Shown: one piece after another, positions 17,253 to 26,666 of the stretch
Position numbering within the stretch: position 1 is the stretch's first letter
Layout: each line of letters starts with the position of its first letter
NCBI GenBank assembly: GCA_016716065.1
Contig: JADJXA010000004.1
Span: forward strand, 62,001-126,000
Direction: 5' to 3'
From: Candidatus Leptovillus gracilis
GTDB lineage: Bacteria; Chloroflexota; Anaerolineae; Promineifilales; Promineifilaceae
DNA: 64,000 nt
Position numbers and translations under genes: made by a program
The notes under the pieces: generated by a model
The model's database searches: none
Told to the model about the DNA's origin: nothing
What the model saw: only the letters and a program-made list of their open reading frames with translations

Positions 17253-19471
17253 GGGCGCATCACCTCGATCCAGCCGGCCAGGTAGACATCGTTCGTTTGC
17301 CGTTGTCCCTGGACGACGAGCGGCAGGCGGGCGAGTGTGGCGCTGTTGTACAGGCCCAACCAGATGGGATAACGGCCGTCTGGCAAATCCAGCGGCAGGC
17401 TGATCGTGTAAACATCGTCAACCACTGCGCCAGCGGGCCAGAGCCGGGTGGGGTAACGGCCGTTCACCGGCTGGTTGTCGCCGGTGGCCACTGGCGGCTG
17501 CCCGGCTTCGCCCAGGTGAACCAGGGCTGTGTAATTTTCACCTGGCGCGTGGGTGGCCTGCCATTGCACGGTCAGGGTGATGGGCTGGCCGGGCTGCGCG
17601 GCGGTAGGGGTGAGGGAAACGGCCGTTAACGCAATCCCCTCACCTATGGTTGCCAGGGCCGGACCGGCCATCGGCCAGGCCTCCGGCTGAATGACGATTT
17701 CGCCCACCAGGGCGCGCGCTTGTTCGCCGGCCAGCCCGGCGTAGAGGGCCGCCAGCACCGGTATCCCGGCGGTCTCATCCAGGCGCAGGGCGAAGCGGTC
17801 GGCGATGATCGCCCCAGGGGACCAAAGGTTGGCGGGGTAAAGGCCACGGCCATGGTAGCTTTGCAGCCCGGCGACCGGCGCGAAGTTGCGGCCCAACAGC
17901 TCTAACACAAATTCAACTGGCTTTTCCGGTGGCTCGGTCGCCTGCCAATAGAGGGTAAGCCAGATGATATCACCGGGAACGGCCGTTGCTGTCTCCAGTT
18001 CCGCCCCCACCAGCCGCACGCCTTGCCCCATATCCATCGCCAACGAAACGGCCGTGGATGGTAAAGCGGCGATAACCGGCGGCGGCGCATAAGCCGGCCG
18101 CACCACAAAAAATAACGAATACAAGGTTGTTGCCAGGGCCAACAACAGCGCCAGCGGCGCAGCACCGCGCCAGCGCCACCGGCTAAGGCCATAGGCCAAG
18201 CCCAACGCCAGCGGCAAAATTGCCGGAAACAGCAGCCGCCCCTGCGCTGCCTCTGTTTGCAGCATAAACAGAAACAGTCCGGCATAAACCAGCAGCACCC
18301 AACCGGCCAATAGTAGAACGAGGACGAATTGACGAGTGACGAGTGACGATCGGCGATTGGCGATTGACGATTTGACGACGCCTCCCACCGCGGCCACAAC
18401 CAACCCATACCACACCCAATACACCCACTGCGGCGGGCGCAGATTAAACCAGCCGAAGACAGCGAACAGCGACGGCCAGATGCTCTGCCATTCGCCCAAA
18501 ACCTGGAGCGGGCTGGCTTCCCGGTCCCCTCCGGCGAACTGGATGAAGGGCGCAGTGGCCGTGATGTCGCCATACAGCAGCCAGTTGCGCCACCACAGCC
18601 AACCGCCCACCAGCAGCGCGGGCAGCAGAACCAGGAGCAAATTACCAATGGTGAATCGCCAATTGTGAATGGTCAACAGGCGCTTGAAGGTTGGCGGTTG
18701 ACCATTGTCCGTTGACCATTGCCCGTTGACCATTAGAAAGCCCAGGGCATAAACCAGGAGGAGCGTTCCGGCATTTTTAGTCAGGATGGTCAGGCCGATG
18801 GTCAGGCCGAGGAGAAGGAGACGCGCCGGGGTGGTGTGGGTCTGCCATAGACGGATAAGCTGCCACAGGGCGGCGCTGGTCAAAAAGATGACCAGGACGT
18901 CGTTGCTGATGGCGCTGTGCAAGAAGTTGAATTGGGGCAGAAAGGCGACCAATCCGGCGGACAGCAGGGCAATTTCTGGCTGTCGCGGCCAGAGCAGGCG
19001 GGCGGCGGCATAGATGCACAGCAATGTGCCCAGGCCGATCAGCGCGGAGAGCAGGCGCAGCCGATAGGCGGGGGCGGCGTAACCGGGAGCGGGCAGCGGG
19101 ATGAAGCGGTTGATGTTTGTTAGAGCGGAGGCATCGCCGAGAATGGCGTGGGGGTTGGGCCAGAGATCGGCCTGGGCCGGGGTCGCCTGCCCATCCCAGG
19201 CCAGCAGGGCGGCCAGCAGGTAGTAGAGCGGCGGTTGGGCCGCTTCCTGGCGCAGCCATTCTTCGTTGGGGCTGGCGATGGGCAGACGGCCGTTTTCCGC
19301 CACGTATAACACCGTGAAAAAGTGGTGGTGCTCGTCGGGCGCTTCAAACAAGGGGTTGATACGGCCGTAGCCGATGGTGATCAGCAAATAAGCGACCGCC
19401 AATAACCAGGGCAAAGCGCTCTGCCACCGCGCCAGCCAGGATGTCGCCGATACGCCAGCGTCGTCCTTCAT
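17249..19471 (-). CDS. GT-C fold membrane glycosyltransferase (PMT/DUF2142-like), copy 3
   Basis: 740 aa with the same plan as its neighbour: PLFEAPDEHHHFF catalytic loop, QEAAQPPLYYLLAALL, about ten membrane helices and two C-terminal beta modules (LTLYWQATEPP, ALVHLGEAG, LPDGRYPIWLGLYN). Two hydrophilic loops look inserted: MVNGQWSTDNGQPPTF and SSIANRRSSLVTRQ, both encoded by short intergenic-type repeats, the first matching the repeat in gltD. Starts with an ATGA overlap at 19468-19471 and ends with another at 17249-17252. Role as for the cluster: extracytoplasmic glycan assembly. Confidence 0.82.
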   Translation of the reverse strand: MKDDAGVSATSWLARWQSALPWLLAVAYLLITIGYGRINPLFEAPDEHHHFFTVLYVAENGRLPIASPNEEWLRQEAAQPPLYYLLAALLAWDGQATPAQADLWPNPHAILGDASALTNINRFIPLPAPGYAAPAYRLRLLSALIGLGTLLCIYAAARLLWPRQPEIALLSAGLVAFLPQFNFLHSAISNDVLVIFLTSAALWQLIRLWQTHTTPARLLLLGLTIGLTILTKNAGTLLLVYALGFLMVNGQWSTDNGQPPTFKRLLTIHNWRFTIGNLLLVLLPALLVGGWLWWRNWLLYGDITATAPFIQFAGGDREASPLQVLGEWQSIWPSLFAVFGWFNLRPPQWVYWVWYGLVVAAVGGVVKSSIANRRSSLVTRQFVLVLLLAGWVLLVYAGLFLFMLQTEAAQGRLLFPAILPLALGLAYGLSRWRWRGAAPLALLLALATTLYSLFFVVRPAYAPPPVIAALPSTAVSLAMDMGQGVRLVGAELETATAVPGDIIWLTLYWQATEPPEKPVEFVLELLGRNFAPVAGLQSYHGRGLYPANLWSPGAIIADRFALRLDETAGIPVLAALYAGLAGEQARALVGEIVIQPEAWPMAGPALATIGEGIALTAVSLTPTAAQPGQPITLTVQWQATHAPGENYTALVHLGEAGQPPVATGDNQPVNGRYPTRLWPAGAVVDDVYTISLPLDLPDGRYPIWLGLYNSATLARLPLVVQGQRQTNDVYLAGWIEVMRP
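18316..18376. repeat. in-frame GACGAGT/GGCGATT repeat inside a glycosyltransferase gene
   Basis: GACGAGTGACGAGTGACGAT followed by CGGCGATTGGCGATTGACGATTTG. This is a cluster of 7-8 bp imperfect repeats more typical of the gaps in this window. It encodes the loop SSIANRRSSLVTRQ on the minus strand and keeps the frame between two membrane helices. Confidence 0.75.
18648..18735. repeat. in-frame GGTCAA-family repeat inside a glycosyltransferase gene
   Basis: Read on the minus strand this is ATGGTCAACGGGCAATGG, then TCAACGGACAATGGTCAA and a further imperfect half (TTGACCATTCACAATTGG). It matches the gltD repeat in word and in encoded peptide (MVNGQWS.DNGQPP), although the host genes are unrelated. 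Confidence 0.8.
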
Positions 19472-22303
19472 GGGAGATGCACCGTAGTTAGCGCCAACTG
19501 GTCATCCGGTTGAGGCCCCGTTTCGTCTACAACCGGCAGGCGCATACTTCTTTCCGGCTGATAAAAACCCACCGTCAGCCGATAATCGCCAGGGAGCGCG
19601 TCCGCCGGAACAGGCAAGGTAATCGTATCGTGAATCACCTCACCGGTTCGCCAGCCGCTCGTTGGGCGCAAGCCATCGCCCCGGTATTTTATCCGCCTGG
19701 CTGATCATATCGCCAGTAGACAGCGATGTAAGATGAACAAACAAGAGATAGCTATCGTCAGGCACAGCCTGGGCCTGCCAGGTGAGCGAGAGCTGTATTT
19801 GCGGCGTGGGGCCATCAAGCGCAGCCACCGTGTAACCATACAGTTGGATGGCCGGTCCAAATGAAGCTGTGGTGCGGTTTACGCCCTCTGGTAGGGTTGT
19901 TTCCAACGGCCAGGGAACCACTTCGATCTGCCCCAGAGTGATGCTGTCTGTGGACCAGGGCCGCCAAGACGGCCGTCCAGGCACAACCCGCTGGTCATCC
20001 AACAGCCGCCAGCGCAAGGTATATATGCCTGGGGCCGTCTCTGGGCGGATGTAAAGACCGGTTTGTTCGCGCACGATGGCGTTTGGCGGCAGTTCTGGCA
20101 GCCAGGATGCGCCGGGGCGATCTGTTTGCTGGCGCAGTGGTTCGCCATTTGGCTGTAAGACAGTCAGTTCATAGCGGATGGTCTCCAGCGGCAGGGCGTC
20201 ATCCGCCTGCCAAAAGAGGGTAAGTGGCAAGGTGTGGCCGGGGCGCACGTTGATGTCGGCCGTTTCCCAGCCAGCCAGCCGCAAGCCGTTGTCGAAACGT
20301 ATGTGTGGGTCGCCTGGTTGGAAGGGAACGGCCGTTAACTGGTTGGGTTCTGTTGCGGCGACGGTGATACCGCCGAGATGTGCAGCTTCGGCCAGAGGGC
20401 TGCTTTCATGGAGCGGTTGAGCCATAAGTTGGTATGTGCCCGGTGGCAGGCCATCGGGCAGCGGCAAAAAATAGTCGCGGCGTACCCAACCCGCTTGGGG
20501 CCAACCCGCTTGCGGCCAACCCGCTTGCGGCCAACCCGGGCCGTTGGCCGATGACAGCGGCTGATCCAGCGCCAGCCATTCACGGCCGTCTACATCGCGC
20601 AATGAGAAACGCAAAGAAGCGGCCGGTTGTGGGCCGCCAGCTTCCCAAAACAGGGCAAACCAGAATGTGGGCGGCGCGACAGGCTGATTGTCCAATGGGT
20701 AAAAACCGTGCAGGGCGGGCACATCAGGCCAATTTATATCGAGCGGCTGGCTTGTGGCGGGTAGTTGGGTTACAGCGCTGTTGGCGCTGCTAAAGGCCAG
20801 GGCTTCGACAATGCCATATTGGCTGTGCGCGCCCAACCGGGCCACCTGGCTCAGGTGGTCTGCCAGCCAGCGCTGCGTCAATTTCTCGCGGTCACGGTTA
20901 TCGGCCGGGGGATCGGTGACGAGCCAGATACGGTCGTAGGTTTGGACCAGGGCCAGCAGGTCGGGGTCTGCTTCGACGGCCAGGGTAGGGTAACGGGGTA
21001 CGGCCGTTACTGGCAAATCGGCGCGTTGTTGATAATGGGTATAGAGGGGCAGCAAAATGGCATTGTTCAAAACGACGATATCGTTGCCGCCGGCCTGCTG
21101 TTCGATGCTGCGAAACAGGGCGCGAAAATCATCTTTGGCGTATAGGTCTGGCCGGGTATAGAGATTGTTCAGGGCGATCACCGGGCCGACGACGACGGTG
21201 AGCAGCCCCAGGACAAAGAGCGTGGCCCACAGCCAGCGCACGGCCGTGGCCCGCCGTGTCTGCTCCCAGGCAAATACAACGGCCCAACTGATGAGTAATA
21301 GAAAGGCCGGGCTGCCCACCATCATGTGGCGTACTCCCTGGTACATCGGCTTCAGCAGCGAGCCAACCATCAAGCCAATAACAACAGCCAGTAAATAGGA
21401 AAGCAAAAACGCCCGTGGCCGCCAGCCGTTGGCGGCATACAGGCCTAACAGCAGCAAGCCCAACGCAGACAAGCTCAACCATTGAATGCCCGCCTGATGG
21501 TAATTCACCGTCAGACCGAGGCTGAAAAAATAGACGACGTCGCGGAGCATGATGACCGGGGAAACATAATCGTAATGGGCTTCGGCCCCGGTGAAGAGAC
21601 GGGGAATGGTCAATGGCATCAGGGGCACGGCCGCCAGCAGGCTGACCACACCAAGGCCGATGATCAGCTTTTTCTGTCCCTGGCGCCACAACAACCAGGC
21701 CCAGAAAAGGGATTGAACGGCGATGAGGAAGACGGCCGTATAATGGGTGTACAGTCCCAATCCGGCCAGGAGAAGGTATAAGGGCAGCCAGCGGCGCAGT
21801 TCTCCGCCGGTCAGGGCACGCCACAGGGCATAGGCCGCCCCGGCCATTAACAGGGTGAAGAGGCTGTACATGCGCGCTTCGTTGGCGTACCAGATGTGCA
21901 GGGGGTTTACGGCCGTTAACAACGCCACCAACCCGCCCAACGAACGGCCGTGCAACCGCCGCCCAAGTTGATACAGCAAAGGAACCAGCAGCAAACTCGC
22001 CAGGACAGAGGGATAACGATAGGCAAAATCTGTTTCCCCCAACAATGGCCGCAGAAAATGGATCGCCAGATAATGCAGCGGCGGATGGGTATCTTTGGTC
22101 ACCACCCCCTGAATTACGATTTCGCTGCGTAAAATCTGGCTGATTGGGTAACTGGCGCGCAGCGGCGTCAATCCTTCGTCGGTCCAAAAGCTGAAAGCGT
22201 CAATGTTGTGTAGGCGCAAAGCAAACGCCAACAGCAATATGCCTGACAAAAGCAGATACCCGCTAAATCTCTTGCCTGATTTCATCCTCAATCCATAAAC
22301 CAT
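19468..22303 (-). pseudogene. GT39/PMT_2-like glycosyltransferase, copy 2, split by a 1-base frameshift
   Basis: Would be 944 aa if read through. Starts MVYGLRMKSG; the loop AFSFWTDEGLTPLR and THPPLHYLAIHFL are the GT39/ArnT-type catalytic acidic loop and PPLHY motif. About ten membrane helices follow, then about three beta modules. After ...DKIPG the frame stops at 19640. The expected module end (GDGLRPTSGWRTGEVIHDT, LPGDYRLTVGFYQPE) continues in another frame and ends at 19468 in an ATGA overlap with the next gene. The total, 2,836 nt, is one base over a multiple of three, and one G too many in the run at 19679-19682 explains it. Sequencing error is likelier than decay. Start could be ATG 22285. 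Confidence 0.8.
20486..20540. repeat. 15-bp tandem repeat encoding WPQAG units
   Basis: Units of 15 bp starting at 20486, 20501 and 20516 plus a partial fourth, nearly identical (CCAACCCGCTTGCGG). On the minus strand they give three WPQAG repeats in the extracytoplasmic part of the GT39-like protein. A perfect multiple-of-three unit can change copy number without breaking the frame. Confidence 0.9.
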
Positions 22304-22323
22304 GATGCCGGTTCCGCGGTCTA

Positions 22324-24525
22324 TTAACGACTTTCGGTAGGTGTGTAGCGCCACACGTTGTCGGGCTGTGGAACGCCCGCGTGGTAAATGGGCAGTCGCT
22401 GCGTTGTGGCCCTGTCGTACACGCCGATCAGCAGCGAGGGTTTCACGGCCGTTTGCCTGGGCAGGCGGTGCTGATCACGAATCACATCACCGGGCTGCCA
22501 GATATAGGTTGGGCTGCTGCCATTGGCCGGACTGCTGTCTGACTGGGCCACCAGGTTGCCCGCATCGTCTAGAACATGGACAAACACAACATAATCGGCC
22601 GTTATCGCCTGCCGTGCCTGCCACCACAAAGTAACAAGCCATTCATCCCCCACTACCTCTTGGGTGATGGCTGCCAGATCGAATAAATCTGCAAACTGCA
22701 CCGGCGCGTTGAACGCCGTTTCGGGCAGGGGGATGGGACTGGCCGGCCGCACGACAACGGGCATGGCCAGGGGCCAGTCGGTGATCTGTCCATTTTGCTT
22801 TGCCTGAACATTGGTCCCGTTGTCGTCTAGCCAGACGCCTAACCAGGCGGCTGTCGGTCCGGAAATCGCGCCATCGGCTCGTAAAATAACCTCGTCCCGA
22901 TACATGTCTCCCTCACGCCAATCCAGGGTAGGATTGTGACCACCTCCGGGGAAACTACGTGTTTCGGCCAGTTTGGTCCATTGTCCCGCTTCCAGGGTAA
23001 GAAGCTGCACAGTGACGGTGTAATCGGCGTTGGGGGTTTGCGTGGCGCGCCAGTACAGCGTCGCTCTGGCTGTTTCACCGAGATGGATGGGGTTGGTTTC
23101 AACGGCCGTCAACGCCAGTTGTCCGTTGTAGAGCAAATTGGCCGATGTGGTTGTGGCTGGGATTTGCGTCAGCGCTGTCAGGCGGCGAGCCTGGGGGTAC
23201 AACTGGGGTAGGAAAAAGAGAGAAAGCAAGAGGGCGGTGAGGGGCGGAACGGCCGTTGCCAACCCAGACATCTTGCGTTCATGTTCACCCCACCATCTGG
23301 CCCAGCCAACCGCCACAAGCCAGGCCAGACTGGGCCAGGCTGGCAGCAGCCAGCGCCCCTCCGGGACCAAAAATCCCACATCCCGAATCATCACTGTTTT
23401 GACAGCCAGAAATGCGGTGGCCAATGCGCCAATCCAGATGACATGGACGAGAACAACGGCCGTAGGTTGAACCAAAACACGAGTGGGCCGCAGCCAACCC
23501 AGCAAGGCAAACAGCAGCAGCGCCGCCGCCATCCCGTACAGCCAGCCAGGACCATACCCTAAAATTCCCGGACTCCAATCCAGCCAGAAAGAACGGAATA
23601 ATTCAACCAAATGAGCCAGTAACAGTCCCAAATCGGCCGGCCGTAAAGTCAGTATCTGGCCTAGCGGAACACTTGGCGCCAACCCCAAGGCGTCGCCGCT
23701 GCGCTCATGGTTGAAAAGCAGCCACCCACCCACCAGGGGAACAAAACCAACCCCACCCCAAAGTCCGGCCTGGAGCGTCTGCCATACAGATCGCGTTCTA
23801 CGCCAGACGGTCCAGCAGGCAACCGGCAGGGTAAGCAGCAAAAAAATGGCGCTGGCTTTGGTCAGCAGCGCCAGGCCAAACAGCAGCCCCCATCCTAAAT
23901 AATAACGCGCAGATTTCTTTTGGATAATGAGATAAGTGGTATAGGCGGTGAGCAGGGTGGCTACGGCCGTTACCGCCAAGTCATTATTCATCGTTGCGCT
24001 CAGATGCAAAAACGACGGCTGAAAGGCCATGACAGCCACCGCCAGCAGACTGACAGACTGCGGTAGTGTCTGGCGCGCCGCCGCATAAAGCGAAACCATC
24101 GCCAAAACCCCAAACAGCATTGAAGCAATGCGACCGGCATAAACCACCGGCGCATTGGTTGGGGTAAGGTGGATAAACGGGTTCAAATTACCGCTGCCGC
24201 GCAGCGTGCCTGGAAAATGAGGATTTGGACTCAATTCACTATCCAACTGGGGCGTGGCAAACGGCAAGCTCAACAACGCCGCCAGGCTGTAATAAACTGG
24301 CGGTTGATGACGTTCATCTGGCCGATAAGAGGTGGACAAATCAGGCAGGCGGCCGGTTTGGCGCAACAAGGCGACATATTCGTAATGCAACGCCTCATTG
24401 GGTCCGGCAAGTGGCGGCAGGCGCAATGCCAGAAAGCCGACCAACAGTACGTACCCCAGCAACAATAAGAAAAACGCACTGTGCCCTGTACCCAGGCGAC
24501 TTCGCTTAGATTCAACATTGCCCAT
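22324..24525 (-). CDS. GT-C fold membrane glycosyltransferase (PMT/DUF2142-like), copy 1
   Basis: 733 aa, first gene of the cluster. Start chosen at ATG 24525 (MGNVESKRSRLG), just before the first membrane helix; an in-frame ATG at 24672 would add 49 residues without conserved features and run into the atp promoter region. Catalytic loop PLAGPNEALHYEYVALL, then DERHQPPVYYSLAALL, about ten helices, then two C-terminal beta modules (ATLYWRATQTPNADYTV, VFVHVLDDAGNLVAQSD). It ends 20 bp before the next start. Together the four genes form a 9.5 kb surface-glycan module. Confidence 0.82.
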   Translation of the reverse strand: MGNVESKRSRLGTGHSAFFLLLLGYVLLVGFLALRLPPLAGPNEALHYEYVALLRQTGRLPDLSTSYRPDERHQPPVYYSLAALLSLPFATPQLDSELSPNPHFPGTLRGSGNLNPFIHLTPTNAPVVYAGRIASMLFGVLAMVSLYAAARQTLPQSVSLLAVAVMAFQPSFLHLSATMNNDLAVTAVATLLTAYTTYLIIQKKSARYYLGWGLLFGLALLTKASAIFLLLTLPVACWTVWRRTRSVWQTLQAGLWGGVGFVPLVGGWLLFNHERSGDALGLAPSVPLGQILTLRPADLGLLLAHLVELFRSFWLDWSPGILGYGPGWLYGMAAALLLFALLGWLRPTRVLVQPTAVVLVHVIWIGALATAFLAVKTVMIRDVGFLVPEGRWLLPAWPSLAWLVAVGWARWWGEHERKMSGLATAVPPLTALLLSLFFLPQLYPQARRLTALTQIPATTTSANLLYNGQLALTAVETNPIHLGETARATLYWRATQTPNADYTVTVQLLTLEAGQWTKLAETRSFPGGGHNPTLDWREGDMYRDEVILRADGAISGPTAAWLGVWLDDNGTNVQAKQNGQITDWPLAMPVVVRPASPIPLPETAFNAPVQFADLFDLAAITQEVVGDEWLVTLWWQARQAITADYVVFVHVLDDAGNLVAQSDSSPANGSSPTYIWQPGDVIRDQHRLPRQTAVKPSLLIGVYDRATTQRLPIYHAGVPQPDNVWRYTPTESR

Positions 24526-24896
24526 AACGCCCCAAGTATAACGCCCTTCATCCAACGTGCATCCGCCTATCGCCCTACCACTGCCCCATTTGTGAATTGT
24601 TGGACAAAAGGGTATCGCTGGGGTATCATTTTTTAGGCTGCCAGGAGTATGTTTACTGGAGGCTGTTCCCACTTTACGGCAGTGAAAACAGGCTGTACTC
24701 GCCGCAATACGGCCGTCACCATCGGTGATTTTTGTCCATAAATGGCGGGGTTGGAAAAACTTCTTACGAATTGTTCACATTTGGGAACAGCGCCCACCGA
24801 ATTTTTTACAAGCAGAGGGAAAGACGAATGGAAACCAGTAACGGCTGGCTTGCCCTCTTCTACTATAAAAACCATGTGTTTCAAGGAGGTTGGTGA
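24526..24896 (+). promoter_or_regulatory. divergent promoter region before atpA, with Rex-like site
   Basis: 371 bp without a gene. A candidate promoter TTGGAC (24600-24605), 18 bp, TATCAT (24624-24629) reads toward atpA. Overlapping its -35 is TTGTGAATTGTTGGACAA (24590-24607), which matches 12 of the 14 defined positions of the Rex consensus TTGTGAA-N4-TTCACAA. Before atpA lies a strong Shine-Dalgarno AAGGAGGT at 24883-24890. One ACGGCCGT lies at about 24706. The Rex link is inference from motif plus the presence of rex 6 kb away. Confidence 0.5.
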
Positions 24897-26573
24897 ATGA
24901 CAACCCTTGCCCCAGACTTTAAAAACATAGCTGATTCGCTTCTGGAGCAAATCAAAGAGTTTGATCGTAAAACAGAAGCCCGCAGCGTCGGCAACGTTGT
25001 CTCGGTTGGCGATGGCGTGGCCTTTGTGAACGGCCTCGCCGACGTTACAGCCAGTGAACTGGTAGAGTTCAGCAGCGGCGCAGCCGGTCTGGCGCTCAAC
25101 CTGGAGCCGGACCTTGTCGGTATCGTCGTCATGGGCGACTACACCACCATTGAAGTAGGCGACGAAGTGCGCTCTACCGGTCGCATTGCCTCTGTGCCTG
25201 TCGGTGATGCCCTTATCGGCCGTGTGGTAGATGGTCTGGGCAACCCCATTGATGGCAAAGGCCCCATCAGTACCAACAAAGTCCGGCCTGTCGAACTGGT
25301 CGCCCCCGGCGTCATTGAACGCAAGGGCGTGGACACTCCGGTACAAACCGGCATCATGGCCATAGACTCCATGTTCCCCATCGGCCGGGGCCAGCGCGAG
25401 TTGATCATCGGCGACCGCCAGACCGGTAAAACAGCCATTTGCCTGGACACCATCATCAACCAGAAAGGTCTGGACATGGTCTGTATCTATGTCGCCATCG
25501 GTCAGCGCGTGGGGCAGGTGGCTCAGGTGGTGGATACGCTGGAAAAATACGGCGCGATGGATTACACCGTCGTGGTTGTGGCCGGCGCGTCCGACCCGGC
25601 TCCCATGCAGTATTTTGCGCCATATGCTGGCTGCGCCATCGGCGAGGAATTTATGTACCAGGGTCGAGACGCCCTGGTGATCTACGATGACCTCTCTAAA
25701 CATGCCTGGGCTTACCGGCAAATGTCCCTTATTTTGCGCCGCCCGCCCGGCCGCGAAGCGTACCCTGGCGATATTTTCTCTCTGCACAGCCGCCTGCTGG
25801 AACGCGCCGTGCGCCTGCGCGACGATTGGGTCATTGTGGAAAAAGGGACCGAAGTCAACGCCGACACCATGGGCGTTGACGGCAAACGTTATTTCGGTAA
25901 CCTGGTTGAAGAACAAATACCCCACGCCCTGGAAGCGATGGGCGACCCCAAACAAGAAAAATACGAAGTCAAGAAGATTCCTGGTACGGGCGGCTCCTTG
26001 ACAGCCCTCCCAATCATCGAAACGCTGTTGGGCGATGTTTCGGCTTATATTCCGACGAACGTCATTTCCATCACCGATGGGCAGATATTCCTGGAGACCG
26101 ACCTCTTTAACGCCGGGCAGCGTCCGGCCATCAACACCGGCTTGTCGGTGTCGCGGGTGGGCAGCGCCGCGCAGAAGCGGGCCATGAGCAAGGTGGCCGG
26201 TGGTCTGAAGTCTGACCTGTCGCAGTACCGCGAATTGGCCGCGTTTGCCCAATTTGGCTCCGATCTGGATGCGTCTACGCAGCGTCAGTTGAGCCGCGGC
26301 GAGCGCCTGATGGAAATGTTGAAGCAGCCGCAGTACAAACCACTGGCGCTGGACCATCAGGTGATGCTGATTTTTGCTGGCAGTCGCGGCTATCTGGACA
26401 GTGTGCCGGTCAATCAGGTGGAAAAGTGGAGCCAGGATTTCTTGCGCTATATGGATACGGCCCATCCGGAGATTGGTCGGCCGATTCGGGAGAGCGGCGC
26501 CTGGACTGACCCGCTTCAAGCCGCGTTAAAAGAAGCCGTTGAAGATTTTAACGCCGGTTGGTCGGCGTCCTGA
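24897..26573 (+). CDS. atpA: F1 ATP synthase subunit alpha
   Basis: 558 aa, somewhat longer than the usual 500-515 because of a C-terminal extension (ending EDFNAGWSAS). Walker A GDRQTGKTA at about residue 172-180, PGREAYPGD, and the alpha-subunit signature GLSVSRVGSAAQ are present. It forms the alpha3beta3 head of F1 with AtpD and binds non-catalytic nucleotide. It heads an atpA-G-D-C set. The F0 genes and delta, which usually precede atpA, are absent here; the upstream neighbour is a divergent glycosyltransferase. Confidence 0.98.
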   Translation: MTTLAPDFKNIADSLLEQIKEFDRKTEARSVGNVVSVGDGVAFVNGLADVTASELVEFSSGAAGLALNLEPDLVGIVVMGDYTTIEVGDEVRSTGRIASVPVGDALIGRVVDGLGNPIDGKGPISTNKVRPVELVAPGVIERKGVDTPVQTGIMAIDSMFPIGRGQRELIIGDRQTGKTAICLDTIINQKGLDMVCIYVAIGQRVGQVAQVVDTLEKYGAMDYTVVVVAGASDPAPMQYFAPYAGCAIGEEFMYQGRDALVIYDDLSKHAWAYRQMSLILRRPPGREAYPGDIFSLHSRLLERAVRLRDDWVIVEKGTEVNADTMGVDGKRYFGNLVEEQIPHALEAMGDPKQEKYEVKKIPGTGGSLTALPIIETLLGDVSAYIPTNVISITDGQIFLETDLFNAGQRPAINTGLSVSRVGSAAQKRAMSKVAGGLKSDLSQYRELAAFAQFGSDLDASTQRQLSRGERLMEMLKQPQYKPLALDHQVMLIFAGSRGYLDSVPVNQVEKWSQDFLRYMDTAHPEIGRPIRESGAWTDPLQAALKEAVEDFNAGWSAS

Positions 26574-26666
26574 TTCGTCAGGCGTTCACGTGTTGGCGTG
26601 CCAGGCAGGTGAGTGTGTGGCTTTGCCTGACGCCTGCCCCATTGTGCGCCAACACCGGAGACACGT

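Noticed and set aside
19468..19671. Separate 67-residue protein after the GT39-like gene
   Set aside because: It is the missing end of that gene's last beta module in another frame; treated as one frameshifted gene.
24525..24672. Upstream start for the first GT-C gene adding 49 residues
   Set aside because: The added residues have no membrane or conserved features and would cover the atp promoter; ATG 24525 directly precedes the first helix.
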